From positions 1 to 64,000 of the forward strand of contig NZ_QEPT01000004.1 in assembly GCF_003252755.1 (NCBI RefSeq): a stretch of 64,000 bases of DNA. The letters run 5' to 3'. Source of the DNA: Haemophilus parainfluenzae. Its GTDB lineage: Bacteria > Pseudomonadota > Gammaproteobacteria > Enterobacterales > Pasteurellaceae. Below the pieces are notes generated by a model. It was not told the origin of the DNA and did not search any database. It worked only from the letters and a program-made list of their open reading frames with translations. Positions 19,773 to 28,943 of this stretch are shown piece after piece. How positions within the stretch are numbered: the stretch's first letter is position 1; each line of letters opens with the position of its first letter. The translations under genes were made by a program, and so were the position numbers.

Positions 19773-20468
19773 GTGAATCAGCAACTTTCTTTACCTATTC
19801 ATCAAATTGATGATGAAACGCTTGAGAATTTTTATAGCGATAATAATGCATTATTGCTCAATTCTTTACGCCAAAACATGGCTGATTTACAACAACAATT
19901 CTTCTACCTTTGGGGAAACCAAAGCGTCGGAAAAACTCATCTTCTACGCGCACTCTGTAATGAATATATCCAGCAACAACGGGGCGCCATTTATGTTCCA
20001 TTGAGCAAATCACAATATTTTTCCACGGCAGTTTTTGAGAATTTAGAACAGCAAGAATTAGTTTGTTTAGATGATTTGCAAACAATTATTGGAAATTCAG
20101 AATGGGAAATTGCCTTATTTGATCTCTTTAATTGTATTAAGGCTAATGGCAAAACCTTATTAGTTGTCAGTGCAGATCAATCTCCAACGGCTCTCCCTGT
20201 TAAATTACCAGATCTTTCTTCTCGCTTAAAATGGGGAGAAATTTATCAATTGATTCCACTCAGTGATGAACAAAAGTTTGCTTTATTGAAACAGAATGCT
20301 CATCAAAGAGGCATTACACTTTCAGATGATACTGCCAATTTTATATTTACTCGTTTAGATCGTGATATGGCAACATTAAAAGAGGCATTAGTGAAACTCG
20401 ATAAAGCTTCACTACAAGCTAAACGAAATCTGACCATTCCATTTGTGAAATCCATTTTAAACTTATAG
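19773..20468 (+). CDS. hda: DnaA-homologue Hda, regulator of replication initiation
   Basis: AAA+ protein that works with the beta clamp to hydrolyse ATP bound to DnaA (RIDA) and so prevents re-initiation. The 231-residue protein starts at a GTG at 19773. The N-terminal QLSLPI is a beta-clamp-binding motif. A P-loop GNQSVGKTHL lies at about residues 48-57 and a Walker B CLDDLQ near 98. Placing hda right after uraA is the same as in E. coli. The terminator after it contains an uptake sequence. Confidence 0.94.
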   Translation: MNQQLSLPIHQIDDETLENFYSDNNALLLNSLRQNMADLQQQFFYLWGNQSVGKTHLLRALCNEYIQQQRGAIYVPLSKSQYFSTAVFENLEQQELVCLDDLQTIIGNSEWEIALFDLFNCIKANGKTLLVVSADQSPTALPVKLPDLSSRLKWGEIYQLIPLSDEQKFALLKQNAHQRGITLSDDTANFIFTRLDRDMATLKEALVKLDKASLQAKRNLTIPFVKSILNL

Positions 20469-20477
20469 AAAGATAAA

Positions 20478-20510
20478 AAATAACCGCACTTTTTTCTAGT
20501 ACGGTTATTT
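20478..20510 (+). terminator. hda terminator
   Basis: AAATAACCG...CGGTTATTT stem (20478-20486 with 20502-20510) with an inner ACT/AGT pairing. One arm includes an uptake sequence (ACCGCACTT). It may act in both directions, since the lipoprotein gene ends at 20524 on the other strand. Confidence 0.75.
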
Positions 20511-20523
20511 GTTATCAATTTAA

Positions 20524-20829
20524 TTACCAACAATAATGGCAATAACCAAATGCAGGCATAATGGCCACAGGATATCGAGGATAGCGGGAATACCCAGTCA
20601 TTTTTGGGCGATAATCGCTAGCATTCATTTCATTTGGAATACTGTCTCTTTGTGCAACTTCCGCTTTTTCTCGAGCACTTACCGTATTGCCACTTATTAC
20701 TCGAGCATTATAATCTTGCACCGTATTCATATCATACGCAGCGACGCCATTCCCTATTGTTGAAGCCTCCTGAGGTGCGGTACAAGCCGTTAAAATAGTT
20801 AACACTGCGATAGAAATTAATTTCTTCAT
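20524..20829 (-). CDS. small lipoprotein of unknown function
   Basis: A 101-residue predicted lipoprotein. The signal peptide MKKLISIAVLTILTAC ends in a lipobox (LTAC), so Cys16 would be lipidated. The mature part is short, polar in the middle, and rich in Tyr, Pro and Met near the end (SRYPRYP, GYCHYCW). The final CHYC gives a pair of cysteines four residues from the C-terminus. A good ribosome site (AAGAGG) lies within the 3-base gap and the end of the preceding gene, so it is probably translated with it. I do not recognise the family. Confidence 0.75.
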   Translation of the reverse strand: MKKLISIAVLTILTACTAPQEASTIGNGVAAYDMNTVQDYNARVISGNTVSAREKAEVAQRDSIPNEMNASDYRPKMTGYSRYPRYPVAIMPAFGYCHYCW

Positions 20830-20832
20830 ATT

Positions 20833-21427
20833 TTACCTCTTATTACAAACCACTTTATTGAGTGTATCTCTACCCTCTTTTATCCGCTCATTGGCTTTTC
20901 TTCTTACATTAGAATCTTCATGTTTCTCAATATATTTTGCTACCTTTGCATTCTTTACTGCATAAACAGGTACATATTGTGAATTTTTGGTTTCACCTTT
21001 TTTATAAATCGTTGCGCCTAAAATACTACCATAATATTCACTAGCATCATTCGGCTTCATATAATAACTACTAGAATTGGTTACGTCTACACCGTCATCA
21101 CTTTTAAACCCACTACAAATTCCAGCTGGTGAAACGAAAGTTGTTTTTGAAGCAGCTATTTCATTAAATTTATATACTTCAAATTCAATACTATTAGCAA
21201 GTTCTTCCATATCTCTTTCTGATTTAGGATCTAAACTTCTCTTACCTCTTCCACCAATATATTTCACAGTTTCAGTAACATTACTCTCGGAAACATTCAC
21301 TGAAACATGATTTTCAGATGTTTTCATCTTTGTTGCATATACAACACTGTTGCTTTCTGATAAAGCAACTGATGATGCAAACAAACAAAATAAATGAATA
21401 CCAATTTTTTTTCTTAATATGACTCAT
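20833..21427 (-). pseudogene. exported protein of unknown function, frame interrupted at an A8 run
   Basis: The open frame for the mature part runs to a stop at 20833 and can be entered from a TTG at 21384 (183 aa). Upstream in the same frame the codons give RKKIGIHLFCLFASSVALS, a good signal-peptide core, but there is no ATG or GTG there. An ATG at 21425-21427 reads MSHIKKK and is one base out of frame. The junction is a run of eight A on the minus strand (21405-21412). With seven A the product would start MSHIKKKIGIHLFCLFA, a complete signal peptide. So this is a frameshift, a slippage or phase-variation site, or a sequencing error. The mature part is polar, with Cys residues near the middle and the end. 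Family unknown. Confidence 0.6.
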
Positions 21428-21449
21428 AATACTAATGTGATTCCCTAAG

Positions 21450-21848
21450 CTAATAATTGTTCTCGTATAATTCAATCGGTAAATAATCCGGGTCTCGGAA
21501 GAAAGTGTACTTCATTCCAGTTGATTCATCAACCCGAATTGGCTCACAAGAGATGCCTTTCTTTAGAATATAAGCAACATACTCATCAATATTATCGACT
21601 TTAAATGCCAAATGTCGTAAACCACGGGCTTCAGGGTTTGTGACTCTTTGAGGCGGATTCGGAAATGAAAACAACTCGATTTGGCTCCCATCAGGAAAAC
21701 TTAAATCTAATTTATAACTATCTCGTTCTGCACGATAAGTTTCGTTTAACTGTTTCGCCCCTAAAATCTCCATATAAAAATGCTTCGAACGTGCATAGTT
21801 CGAAGCAATAATTGCAATATGGTGAAAACCTAATAATTGAGGTTTCAT
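21450..21848 (-). CDS. VOC-fold (glyoxalase-like) protein, YaeR type
   Basis: A 132-residue metal-binding protein of the vicinal oxygen chelate superfamily, closest in appearance to E. coli YaeR (GloA2). Two beta-alpha-beta repeats are visible: FHHIAIIASNYARSKHFY at the N-terminus and LRHLAFKVDNIDEYV in the middle. The metal ligands would be His and Glu residues (HHIAI, RHLAF, IELYE). It may act on a small carbonyl compound, but the substrate is unknown. Its start overlaps the ccmI stop (TAATG), so it is the distal gene of the ccm operon. Confidence 0.85.
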   Translation of the reverse strand: MKPQLLGFHHIAIIASNYARSKHFYMEILGAKQLNETYRAERDSYKLDLSFPDGSQIELFSFPNPPQRVTNPEARGLRHLAFKVDNIDEYVAYILKKGISCEPIRVDESTGMKYTFFRDPDYLPIELYENNY

Positions 21849-22765
21849 TATTTCTCCGGTGTGACACTTTTTGCTTTTTCTTCTTCCTGTAAAGCAAGGG
21901 CATCACGTGCAGCACGAATACTCTTTTCAAGCATTGGCACGCGAGGATCATCTGGTTCCAATAAACGTAGCATCATTGCCCAAGTGACAGCTGCCATTTT
22001 ATAATCCTCACCTTCAAAATAACTGAAAGCAAGTAAACTTAATGCTTCAGGATTAGAATGATCTTGACGAATAATCTCACGTAAAAGCTGATTACCTTTC
22101 AGTTTATCCGTTTGATCTTCAGAAGACATTAACATACGCGCATAAGAAAGCTTATAATCTAAATTATCCGGCTCAAGTTTATTCGCTTGTTGGTAACTAT
22201 CAAAGGCTAATTTTCCATTACCTAAATTCATTCCTACCTGACCAAGCAACCACCATTTTTTAGCATCCTTTGGTGTTTTTTGTAAATCCAAACGAAGTGC
22301 GGTCGAAAATTGTTGCATTTCTGCATCCGTCATTGGGTTTGTGTCTTCTTCTTTGATTCGTTCAAAGAAATAAGGTAATTTTGCCAATGTTTTTTCCATC
22401 ATATCTTCGGCTTTCCAAGATCCCAAAGGGAAATAAGCCCCACCGGCAATAATGGTCAAACCTAATAAACCAGAAACAAACCACAACTTACCGTAATTTT
22501 TGGCATTTTTATCGATGGTTTGGGTCTCTTGTTGAGGAATATCTTCCAATAATGTTTTTTGTAGCTCTTGTTTAAGTTGTTCAACGTTCTCTACTAAACC
22601 TTGCTGATTATCTTGCTCAATCTCTTTTAAGCGAGAAAAATACAATGCTTTATTTAATTCATCACGCTTTTTGTCTTCTTTCGCTTTAACTGAACGCAAC
22701 AACGGATAAAAACAAATCAATGCCACGACTAAAGTAAGCGCAATAATACTTAATGCAAAATTCAT
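21848..22765 (-). CDS. ccmI: cytochrome c biogenesis protein CcmI (TPR)
   Basis: Chaperone that presents apocytochrome c to the CcmFH haem ligation complex. The 305-residue protein has an N-terminal membrane segment (about 2-20), a cytoplasmic coiled stretch, a second membrane segment (about 95-115) and a periplasmic TPR domain (about 160-270, e.g. GNGKLAFDSYQQANKLEPDN). In E. coli this part is the C-terminal half of CcmH; here it is a separate gene overlapping ccmH by one base. Confidence 0.92.
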   Translation of the reverse strand: MNFALSIIALTLVVALICFYPLLRSVKAKEDKKRDELNKALYFSRLKEIEQDNQQGLVENVEQLKQELQKTLLEDIPQQETQTIDKNAKNYGKLWFVSGLLGLTIIAGGAYFPLGSWKAEDMMEKTLAKLPYFFERIKEEDTNPMTDAEMQQFSTALRLDLQKTPKDAKKWWLLGQVGMNLGNGKLAFDSYQQANKLEPDNLDYKLSYARMLMSSEDQTDKLKGNQLLREIIRQDHSNPEALSLLAFSYFEGEDYKMAAVTWAMMLRLLEPDDPRVPMLEKSIRAARDALALQEEEKAKSVTPEK

Positions 22766-23229
22766 TATTTATCCTTTTCTTTGAGTAAAGCCGATAAACG
22801 TGCATTCTCTTCATCATCTAAAATTACGTCAGAATTGACCGCACTTGGGCTTTTGGATTTACGTTTAAATACAAATAAAATGCCAATCAACACTAACAAA
22901 ATTGGGGCAATCCATAATACGATTGTTGACGTCGTCATTGGTGGATCATAAGTCACGAAATTGCCATAGCGTTGGATCATATAATCCACCACTTCATTTC
23001 GATTTTTACCTTCTTGTAACAGCTCAAACACTTTACCACGCATATCTACTGCAATGGTTGCATTCGAATCGGCAATATTGTTATTTTGACATTGAGGACA
23101 ACGCAATTCTTGTGTTAATTGATGATAGTCCTTTTCTTGCTCTGGTGAAGCAAAATTCAATGCATCAATAGAAGCAGCCGCCGAGATACTCACCAAAAGT
23201 GCGGTTAAAAAAAGCCATGATTTTTTCAT
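22765..23229 (-). CDS. ccmH: cytochrome c maturation protein CcmH
   Basis: Membrane-anchored thiol-disulfide protein that reduces or resolves apocytochrome c cysteines before haem attachment. The 154 residues have a signal peptide (1-20), the redox motif LRCPQCQN (Cys44, Cys47), a three-helix periplasmic domain and a C-terminal membrane segment (about 103-122). The length is that of the short, CcmI-less form. It is coupled on both sides to ccmG and ccmI by overlapping stop and start codons. Confidence 0.94.
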   Translation of the reverse strand: MKKSWLFLTALLVSISAAASIDALNFASPEQEKDYHQLTQELRCPQCQNNNIADSNATIAVDMRGKVFELLQEGKNRNEVVDYMIQRYGNFVTYDPPMTTSTIVLWIAPILLVLIGILFVFKRKSKSPSAVNSDVILDDEENARLSALLKEKDK

Positions 23230-23774
23230 TATGGTTTCTCCGCGAGTTTGTCATAAATCGGTTTTAAGGTCTCATTCCAAACGCGTTCATTTACATCACC
23301 CGCTAAGCGATAATGAATCACACCTTTACCATCCACGATAAATGTTTCCGGTGCGCCATAAACACCCAAATCTAATGCAAAAGAACCTTTTTCATCTTTA
23401 AGCACAAGACTATAAGGATTGCCTAAATCTTTTAGCCATTTTACAGCTTTTGGTGATTCATCTTTATAGTCGATACCAATGATTGTTACACCTTGTTTAG
23501 CCAATTGATTCAAGTATTGATGCTCTGCATAACAAGTTGGACACCAAGTTGCCCACACATTTAATAGAATCGGTTTGCCTTGTTGGAAAATTTCATTACC
23601 GTAGGTTTTATTTTCCAATAAATCCGTTAATGTTTTCTGTGGCACAGGTTTTCCCACAAGCGCAGATTCTAACGCTTTTGGATCATCACCTTGTGCGTTA
23701 CGTCCTAATTGAACTAAAAAAGCTGCCGCCACGGCAAGAAAAATAATAAGTGGGATAAGTAGTTTTTTATTCAT
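23229..23774 (-). CDS. ccmG: thiol:disulfide interchange protein CcmG (DsbE)
   Basis: Periplasmic thioredoxin-fold reductant that keeps apocytochrome cysteines reduced. The 181-residue protein has an N-terminal membrane anchor (about 4-24), the active site WCPTC (Cys78, Cys81) and the cis-proline segment GVYGAPETFIVD, a CcmG-specific signature. It is one of the nine-gene ccm set, 54 bases after ccmF. Confidence 0.95.
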   Translation of the reverse strand: MNKKLLIPLIIFLAVAAAFLVQLGRNAQGDDPKALESALVGKPVPQKTLTDLLENKTYGNEIFQQGKPILLNVWATWCPTCYAEHQYLNQLAKQGVTIIGIDYKDESPKAVKWLKDLGNPYSLVLKDEKGSFALDLGVYGAPETFIVDGKGVIHYRLAGDVNERVWNETLKPIYDKLAEKP

Positions 23775-23828
23775 AACACGATCAATTTACATCTATTTTT
23801 AGGGGCTTAATTTAGCCCCTCATCACGA

Positions 23829-25778
23829 TTAAGACTGTTTTACCAAACGACTAAAACGGTAACGACGGTCAAACATACAGAGCAAGCCACCTAATGCCAT
23901 AAACAATCCGCCAATCCAAATCCAACGGATAAATGGTTTATAGTAAAGGCGCAGCGCCCATGAGTTATCATCTATCTTTTCACCCAAGGCGACATAAAGA
24001 TCGCGAGTAAAGCCCCAATTAATTGCTGCTTCCGTCATTGGCATTTTACTGACGGTATAAAAACGTTTTTCGGCAAATAATGTTGCTTCCAGTTTACCCG
24101 CTTTTGAAATGTCGATTTGTGCTTTACCGCCCATATAGTTAGGACCATTTGCATCACTCACGCCTGCAAATTTGAAGTCATAGTTAGCAATCTGTACCGT
24201 ATCACCCACAGCCATTCGCACATCACGTTCTACACTGAAGTTTTGGCTAAAGGCAATTCCCCAAACGGTCATCGCCACACCAAGGTGAGCCAAAATCATC
24301 CCCCAATGGGAACGAGAAAGTTTGGTAATACCTTTAAAGAAAGATTCGCGGTGTGTTGCACGTTGTTTCATTTCGTAGAGACTCAGTAACACAATAATGA
24401 CGGACATCATGGTACCAAGCACAGCACTGACGGTGAGTTTATTTTGTAGGAAATACGGTAAAGCAAAACCTGCAATCGCCATCACAATGACACTCACAAC
24501 AACCGGTGTACGAATTTCAGAGAACTGATCGCGACGCCATTTTACTAACGGTCCAATACCCAATAATAAGGCAAACGGAGTCATAATAATCAAGAACATT
24601 TGATCAAAGAATGGTGCACCGATCGAAATAGATCCCAAACCTAATTGTTTGTGAACTAACGGTAATAACGTTCCTAAGAACACCACACAAAGTGCGGTCA
24701 TTAATAGGATGTTATTTAATAATAATAAGGTTTCACGAGAATAACGTTCTGCATTATCACGTGAGCGAATTTGGTTTCCTTTGTAAGCATACAAGGTTAA
24801 AGAACCCCCAATTACCACAACCAAATAAGCAAGAATATATAAACCACGTGTTGGATCTGAAGCAAAGGCGTGTACTGACACCAAGATACCGGAACGAACT
24901 AAGAATGTACCCAGTAAGCAAAGTGAGAAAGCAAGGATAGCTAAAAGTACAGTCCAAGCTTTAAAAGAGCCACGTTTTTCAGTCACCGCTAAAGAGTGGA
25001 TTAATGCGGTTCCCGCAAGCCAAGGCATTAAAGAAGAGTTTTCTACTGGGTCCCAGAACCACCAGCCGCCCCAGCCGAGCTCATAATATGCCCACCAAGA
25101 ACCAAGCACGATCCCGAGTGTTAAAAACACCCAAGCTGCCATCGTCCAAGGGCGTGACCATCTAGCCCAAGCTGAGTCTAATTTTCCCGTCATTAATGAG
25201 GCGATCGCAAAGGCAAAAGCCACAGAAAAACCAACATATCCCATATAAAGTAATGGTGGATGGAAAATTAAGCCCACATCTTGCAACATTGGATTGAGTT
25301 CTCTGCCATCTACTGGGAAGTCAGGGAATGTACGGGTAAATGGATTCGAGGTAAATAATACGAAGAGTAAAAAGCCGATGCTAATAATCCCCATAATACC
25401 TAATACACGAGCCACAGCTTCTTGTGGCAAGTGTTTGCTAAATAAGGCTACTGCAGCCCCCCAAAGGGTTAATAACCAAATCCAAAGTAATAATGAGCCC
25501 TCATGTGAACCCCAAACGGCAGATAAACGATAATAAATCGGTAAGCTACTGTTAGAGTTATTCACCACATATTGCACACTAAAATCATTGACGGCAAAAA
25601 GGTAGAACAATGCTGCAAAAGCAATGGTTAAACTGAAAAATAAACCATAAGTCATTGGACGAGCCAATGACATTAATTGAGGGTGATCTTTTTCTGCGCC
25701 CCATAATGGGAAAATCGCTAAAAAGAATGAGACGGCAAGACTTAAAGCAAGCGCATAATTTCCTAATTCAGCAATCAT
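23829..25778 (-). CDS. ccmF: haem lyase subunit CcmF
   Basis: Large inner-membrane protein (649 aa, about 15 membrane segments) that receives haem from CcmE and attaches it to apocytochrome c together with CcmH and CcmI. The tryptophan-rich WWD motif WGGWWFWDPVEN lies around residues 238-250. Flanking histidines that coordinate haem are present in the surrounding segments. Stop and start overlap with ccmE (TAATG). Confidence 0.96.
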   Translation of the reverse strand: MIAELGNYALALSLAVSFFLAIFPLWGAEKDHPQLMSLARPMTYGLFFSLTIAFAALFYLFAVNDFSVQYVVNNSNSSLPIYYRLSAVWGSHEGSLLLWIWLLTLWGAAVALFSKHLPQEAVARVLGIMGIISIGFLLFVLFTSNPFTRTFPDFPVDGRELNPMLQDVGLIFHPPLLYMGYVGFSVAFAFAIASLMTGKLDSAWARWSRPWTMAAWVFLTLGIVLGSWWAYYELGWGGWWFWDPVENSSLMPWLAGTALIHSLAVTEKRGSFKAWTVLLAILAFSLCLLGTFLVRSGILVSVHAFASDPTRGLYILAYLVVVIGGSLTLYAYKGNQIRSRDNAERYSRETLLLLNNILLMTALCVVFLGTLLPLVHKQLGLGSISIGAPFFDQMFLIIMTPFALLLGIGPLVKWRRDQFSEIRTPVVVSVIVMAIAGFALPYFLQNKLTVSAVLGTMMSVIIVLLSLYEMKQRATHRESFFKGITKLSRSHWGMILAHLGVAMTVWGIAFSQNFSVERDVRMAVGDTVQIANYDFKFAGVSDANGPNYMGGKAQIDISKAGKLEATLFAEKRFYTVSKMPMTEAAINWGFTRDLYVALGEKIDDNSWALRLYYKPFIRWIWIGGLFMALGGLLCMFDRRYRFSRLVKQS

Positions 25779-26308
25779 TAGCGACCTTCTTGCGATTTTT
25801 GCTGGGTTTCTTTATAACGACGATCGGCTTCACTCTCGCCTTTTAATTCTGCCCCCATTGGTTTATGCACTTTCTGCATTTTCTCACCCAACTCTGGTGG
25901 CACATAATTTTCATCATGCTTAGCAAGCACTTCTGTTGCTTCCAATAAGGTTGGCTCTTTTAACACACCTTGCGCAACAATACCTTGTCCCTCACGGAAA
26001 AGATCCGGCAGAATACCTTCGTACTCTACTGTAATTGATGGACCAATATCATTTACATCAAAGCGAACTTTGAGACTTTTCGGGTCTCGACTAACGGAGC
26101 CTTCGACCACCATACCACCAACACGAATACGTTGCCCAACTTCAGGTTTTTGGTCAGGATTTCCATCTTTCCCTTCTACGACTTCCGAAGGGGTATAAAA
26201 TAAATCAATATTTTGGCGAAGCGCATAAAGCACCAAACCTGTCGCAATCGAAATACCTAAAATCACAAAGATGATGATCGAAAGTCTTGATTTACGTCTT
26301 GGATTCAT
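25778..26308 (-). CDS. ccmE: haem chaperone CcmE
   Basis: Periplasmic haem chaperone with one N-terminal membrane anchor (about 8-30) and an OB-fold domain. It binds haem covalently through a histidine: His131 in the LAKHDENY motif, with Tyr135 four residues on, one position later than E. coli His130/Tyr134. The 176-residue length is slightly longer than E. coli at the charged C-terminal tail. It overlaps ccmD by 4 bases. Confidence 0.96.
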   Translation of the reverse strand: MNPRRKSRLSIIIFVILGISIATGLVLYALRQNIDLFYTPSEVVEGKDGNPDQKPEVGQRIRVGGMVVEGSVSRDPKSLKVRFDVNDIGPSITVEYEGILPDLFREGQGIVAQGVLKEPTLLEATEVLAKHDENYVPPELGEKMQKVHKPMGAELKGESEADRRYKETQQKSQEGR

Positions 26309-26508
26309 AGGGTATTTCCTTTATTTGCTTGGTTTAAACGTGCCTCACGTTGTTGCTCGCGTAACACTTCTTTTAATACGGCTTTACGCCCCTTGACGCT
26401 TTGTATCGCCAAAATAATCATTGCCACAAGGCTAATGCCATAGGAAAGCCACACATAAAAACCGTAGCCTCCCATATTGATAAAATCACTCCAACTTTGG
26501 AAAAACAT
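26305..26508 (-). CDS. ccmD: haem exporter protein CcmD
   Basis: Small membrane protein that joins CcmC and CcmE so haem-loaded CcmE can be released from the CcmABC complex. Its 67 residues have one membrane segment (about 14-38, [19 protein letters not shown]) and a basic cytoplasmic tail. It lies between ccmC and ccmE and overlaps ccmE by 4 bases. Confidence 0.93.
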   Translation of the reverse strand: MFFQSWSDFINMGGYGFYVWLSYGISLVAMIILAIQSVKGRKAVLKEVLREQQREARLNQANKGNTL

Positions 26509-26537
26509 TTTCCGCTCCCTAAAATAAAAATAAAAAA

Positions 26538-27278
26538 CTATTTCAGCTTACTTGCTAACTCTTTTACCCATGGGCGTTTGCTGTCTTCTTTTAGCAATTC
26601 AACGCGGTAACGCACAAGCGTAAACCAAATGGATAAAAATAAAAATCCAAAAATACATAAAATCAGTGGAATTAACATCGGTGTTGCAATCGACGGTTTT
26701 TCAAACTTCGTGATACTTGCCCCTTGATGTAAGGTATTCCACCACTCTACGGAAAAGTGAATAATTGGTAAATTCACCACACCAACAATACACAAGATAC
26801 CCGCTGATTTTGCACCCACAGCACGATCAGAAAATGCAGAATAAAGCGCTAATACACCGATATATAAGAAGAAAAGAATGAGTTCTGCAGTTAAACGCGC
26901 ATCCCATACCCACCAAGTTCCCCACATTGGTTTGCCCCAAATTGCACCTGTTACCAAGGCAATAAAGGTAAACATTGCACCAATCGGTGCCATGGCTATC
27001 ATTGAAAGATGAGCGGCTTTAATTTGCCAAACTAAGGCAATAATGGCAGCCACAGCCATAGAACCATACACACCCATTGACCAAATCGCTGCCGGCACAT
27101 GGACATACATAATTCGGAAACTATTGCCTTGCTGATAATCTGCCGGCGCATAAGCTAAACCCCAAACGATTCCAACAGCCAATAATAAAACCGCAATCAC
27201 ACCAAAAAATGGACTTAATTTGCCACATAAATGATATTGGGTTTCATGTTTTGCGTAAGGATGTAACCACTTCCACAT
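26538..27278 (-). CDS. ccmC: haem transporter/CcmE-loading protein CcmC
   Basis: Six-span inner-membrane protein of the CcsA family that loads haem on CcmE. The 246-residue protein has the WWD motif (WGTWWVWDARLT, around residues 125-136) and conserved histidines in HVPAAIWSM and HFSVEWWNTLHQG on either side. It is followed by ccmD with a 29-base gap. Confidence 0.96.
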   Translation of the reverse strand: MWKWLHPYAKHETQYHLCGKLSPFFGVIAVLLLAVGIVWGLAYAPADYQQGNSFRIMYVHVPAAIWSMGVYGSMAVAAIIALVWQIKAAHLSMIAMAPIGAMFTFIALVTGAIWGKPMWGTWWVWDARLTAELILFFLYIGVLALYSAFSDRAVGAKSAGILCIVGVVNLPIIHFSVEWWNTLHQGASITKFEKPSIATPMLIPLILCIFGFLFLSIWFTLVRYRVELLKEDSKRPWVKELASKLK

Positions 27279-27345
27279 AAAAGATCCTTAATTCAAAAAA
27301 TAAAAAACAGTTAAAAATCTGACCGCACTTTCACCGTAATGATGA

Positions 27346-28011
27346 TTAATTATCTAAACTAATTCGTAGTGCAGCGGCAATAGCAAAAGGCGACAACGTT
27401 ATCGCACCAGCCAAAATTGCACCTAAAATAGCAAGCTGCCCACCATAAGGGAGATTTAACGCAGCGGCGTCTAAAATTGCTGAGGCAAAAATTAAAACCG
27501 GAATGAATAATGGTACCACAAGCAAACTCAGCAATACGCCACCTTTACGCAAGCCCACCGTCAATGCCACGCCAATTGCACCAATGCAGCTTAAAATCGG
27601 TGTGCCTACTAAGAGTGTAAGCACCAATGCCCACCAAATATTCACTTCTAATGAGAGTAATAAAGCAGCAATCGGAGAAAGTAGAATCAACGGCAAACCT
27701 GTTAACAACCAGTGCGCAACGACTTTTGCAAGTGCCGTTAAAGCTAAAGGTTGAACCGTGAGCATCAATTGTTCTAAAGAGCCATCAATAAAGTCATCTC
27801 GGAATAAGCGCTCAAAAGACAGCAACGCAGAAAGCAATGCCGCCACCCAAGCGATTCCTGGTGCGATGCGAGAAAGTAACTTAGGATCCGGCCCAATGAC
27901 TAATGGAAATAACGTGATGACGATTAAAAAAAACCAAAGTGGGTTTAAAATTTCCGCTTGCTTACGTGTCGCAATCTTCAGCTCTCGCTTTATAATCTGT
28001 AAAAATATCAT
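27346..28011 (-). CDS. ccmB: haem exporter ABC permease CcmB
   Basis: Permease of the CcmAB ABC complex, whose ATP hydrolysis frees holo-CcmE. The 221 residues have six hydrophobic segments and start with the FLQIIKRELKIA motif common to the family. It follows ccmA by 6 bases. An uptake sequence lies in the 67-base gap before ccmC. Confidence 0.95.
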   Translation of the reverse strand: MIFLQIIKRELKIATRKQAEILNPLWFFLIVITLFPLVIGPDPKLLSRIAPGIAWVAALLSALLSFERLFRDDFIDGSLEQLMLTVQPLALTALAKVVAHWLLTGLPLILLSPIAALLLSLEVNIWWALVLTLLVGTPILSCIGAIGVALTVGLRKGGVLLSLLVVPLFIPVLIFASAILDAAALNLPYGGQLAILGAILAGAITLSPFAIAAALRISLDN

Positions 28012-28017
28012 AAAAAT

Positions 28018-28659
28018 CTAAGGGTTATATTTATAATCAGCAAGATTGATTTTCTTTAATAGGCTACTTGGTACTTCTTGATGGCTCGTTAAAATCACCA
28101 TTCCACCTTTTTTAGCATGATTTTCAAAAAGTGCGGTCAAAACTTCAACCCCTTTTTTGTCTATTGCTGTAAAAGGTTCATCCAAAATCCAAAGTGGTGC
28201 TTCTGAGATCCATAATCTCGCCAAGGCAATGCGCTTTTGCTGACCAGCTGAAAGTTGAGCTGCCGGCAAATCTTCACGTCCAAGTAAACCTACTGTTTCC
28301 AAGACATCCCATAAAATATCGGTGCCTTGTTGGCTTTGACTAATCTGCTGATAAAATTTTAAATTTTCCCATGCGGTTAATTCAGGTTTCACGCCAGAAT
28401 GATGACCGAGATAAAGCAGCTGATGATGGTATTCTTCGCGTTGTTTTGTGATCTCGTCTGAATTCCACCGCACTTTACCTTCTACTGGTTGTGCAAGGCC
28501 TGCTAAAATCCGCAATAAACTTGTTTTACCGATACCATTGTGCCCTTCAATTTGCACGAAATCACCACTTTGAAATTGCAGTGAAAGATCAGTGAACAAC
28601 ACGCGATCGCCACGTTGGCACGCTAATTGTTCTAATTGAAGTTGATGAGCAGGAAACAT
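28018..28659 (-). CDS. ccmA: haem exporter ABC ATPase CcmA
   Basis: ATPase of the CcmAB complex. The 213 residues contain Walker [10 protein letters not shown] (about residues 39-47), the signature LSAGQQKR, Walker B LWILDEPF and the switch His (TSHQE). First gene of the ccmABCDEFGHI operon, which is divergent from sodA. Two uptake sequences lie inside the gene. Confidence 0.96.
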   Translation of the reverse strand: MFPAHQLQLEQLACQRGDRVLFTDLSLQFQSGDFVQIEGHNGIGKTSLLRILAGLAQPVEGKVRWNSDEITKQREEYHHQLLYLGHHSGVKPELTAWENLKFYQQISQSQQGTDILWDVLETVGLLGREDLPAAQLSAGQQKRIALARLWISEAPLWILDEPFTAIDKKGVEVLTALFENHAKKGGMVILTSHQEVPSSLLKKINLADYKYNP

Positions 28660-28702
28660 AGTCTCAGCCTTAAAAATAAAATCTTCTGAAAAATCAGCGG
28701 GT

Positions 28703-28711
28703 ATTCTACCA
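28703..28711 (-). promoter_or_regulatory. ccm operon promoter (extended -10)
   Basis: The minus strand has TGGTAGAAT, an extended -10 (TGn plus TAGAAT, 28703-28708), 44 bases before the ccmA start. No convincing -35 is visible, as is usual for extended -10 promoters. This is the only good candidate in the sodA-ccmA gap on this strand. Confidence 0.45.
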
Positions 28712-28841
28712 CAAGGGGAAATTTTGACGAGATTTTAAACCCCTCAGAATATAACCATTTAGAAGTAGATCGGCATGTTTATTGATTTAAAACAAACTAA
28801 ATTTTCCTAGCTTTTTCATCGGATAATCAAATAATTAAAAG

Positions 28842-28875
28842 ATTTGATGATCTAAATCAAATTTTCTGCTACTAT
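28842..28875 (+). promoter_or_regulatory. sodA promoter with overlapping inverted repeat
   Basis: An inverted repeat ATTTGAT-N7-ATCAAAT (28842-28862) is followed by an extended -10 TGCTACTAT (-10 hexamer 28870-28875). The repeat covers the -35 position, a usual place for a repressor or activator of sodA. The spacing does not fit the FNR consensus (N7 rather than N4), and it is not a recognisable Fur box. Confidence 0.45.
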
Positions 28876-28943
28876 TTAGTTATTTTTTGATGTTGTTTTA
28901 TCAAAAAACATTACCTTAACTTCATTTAAAAAAGGAACATATT

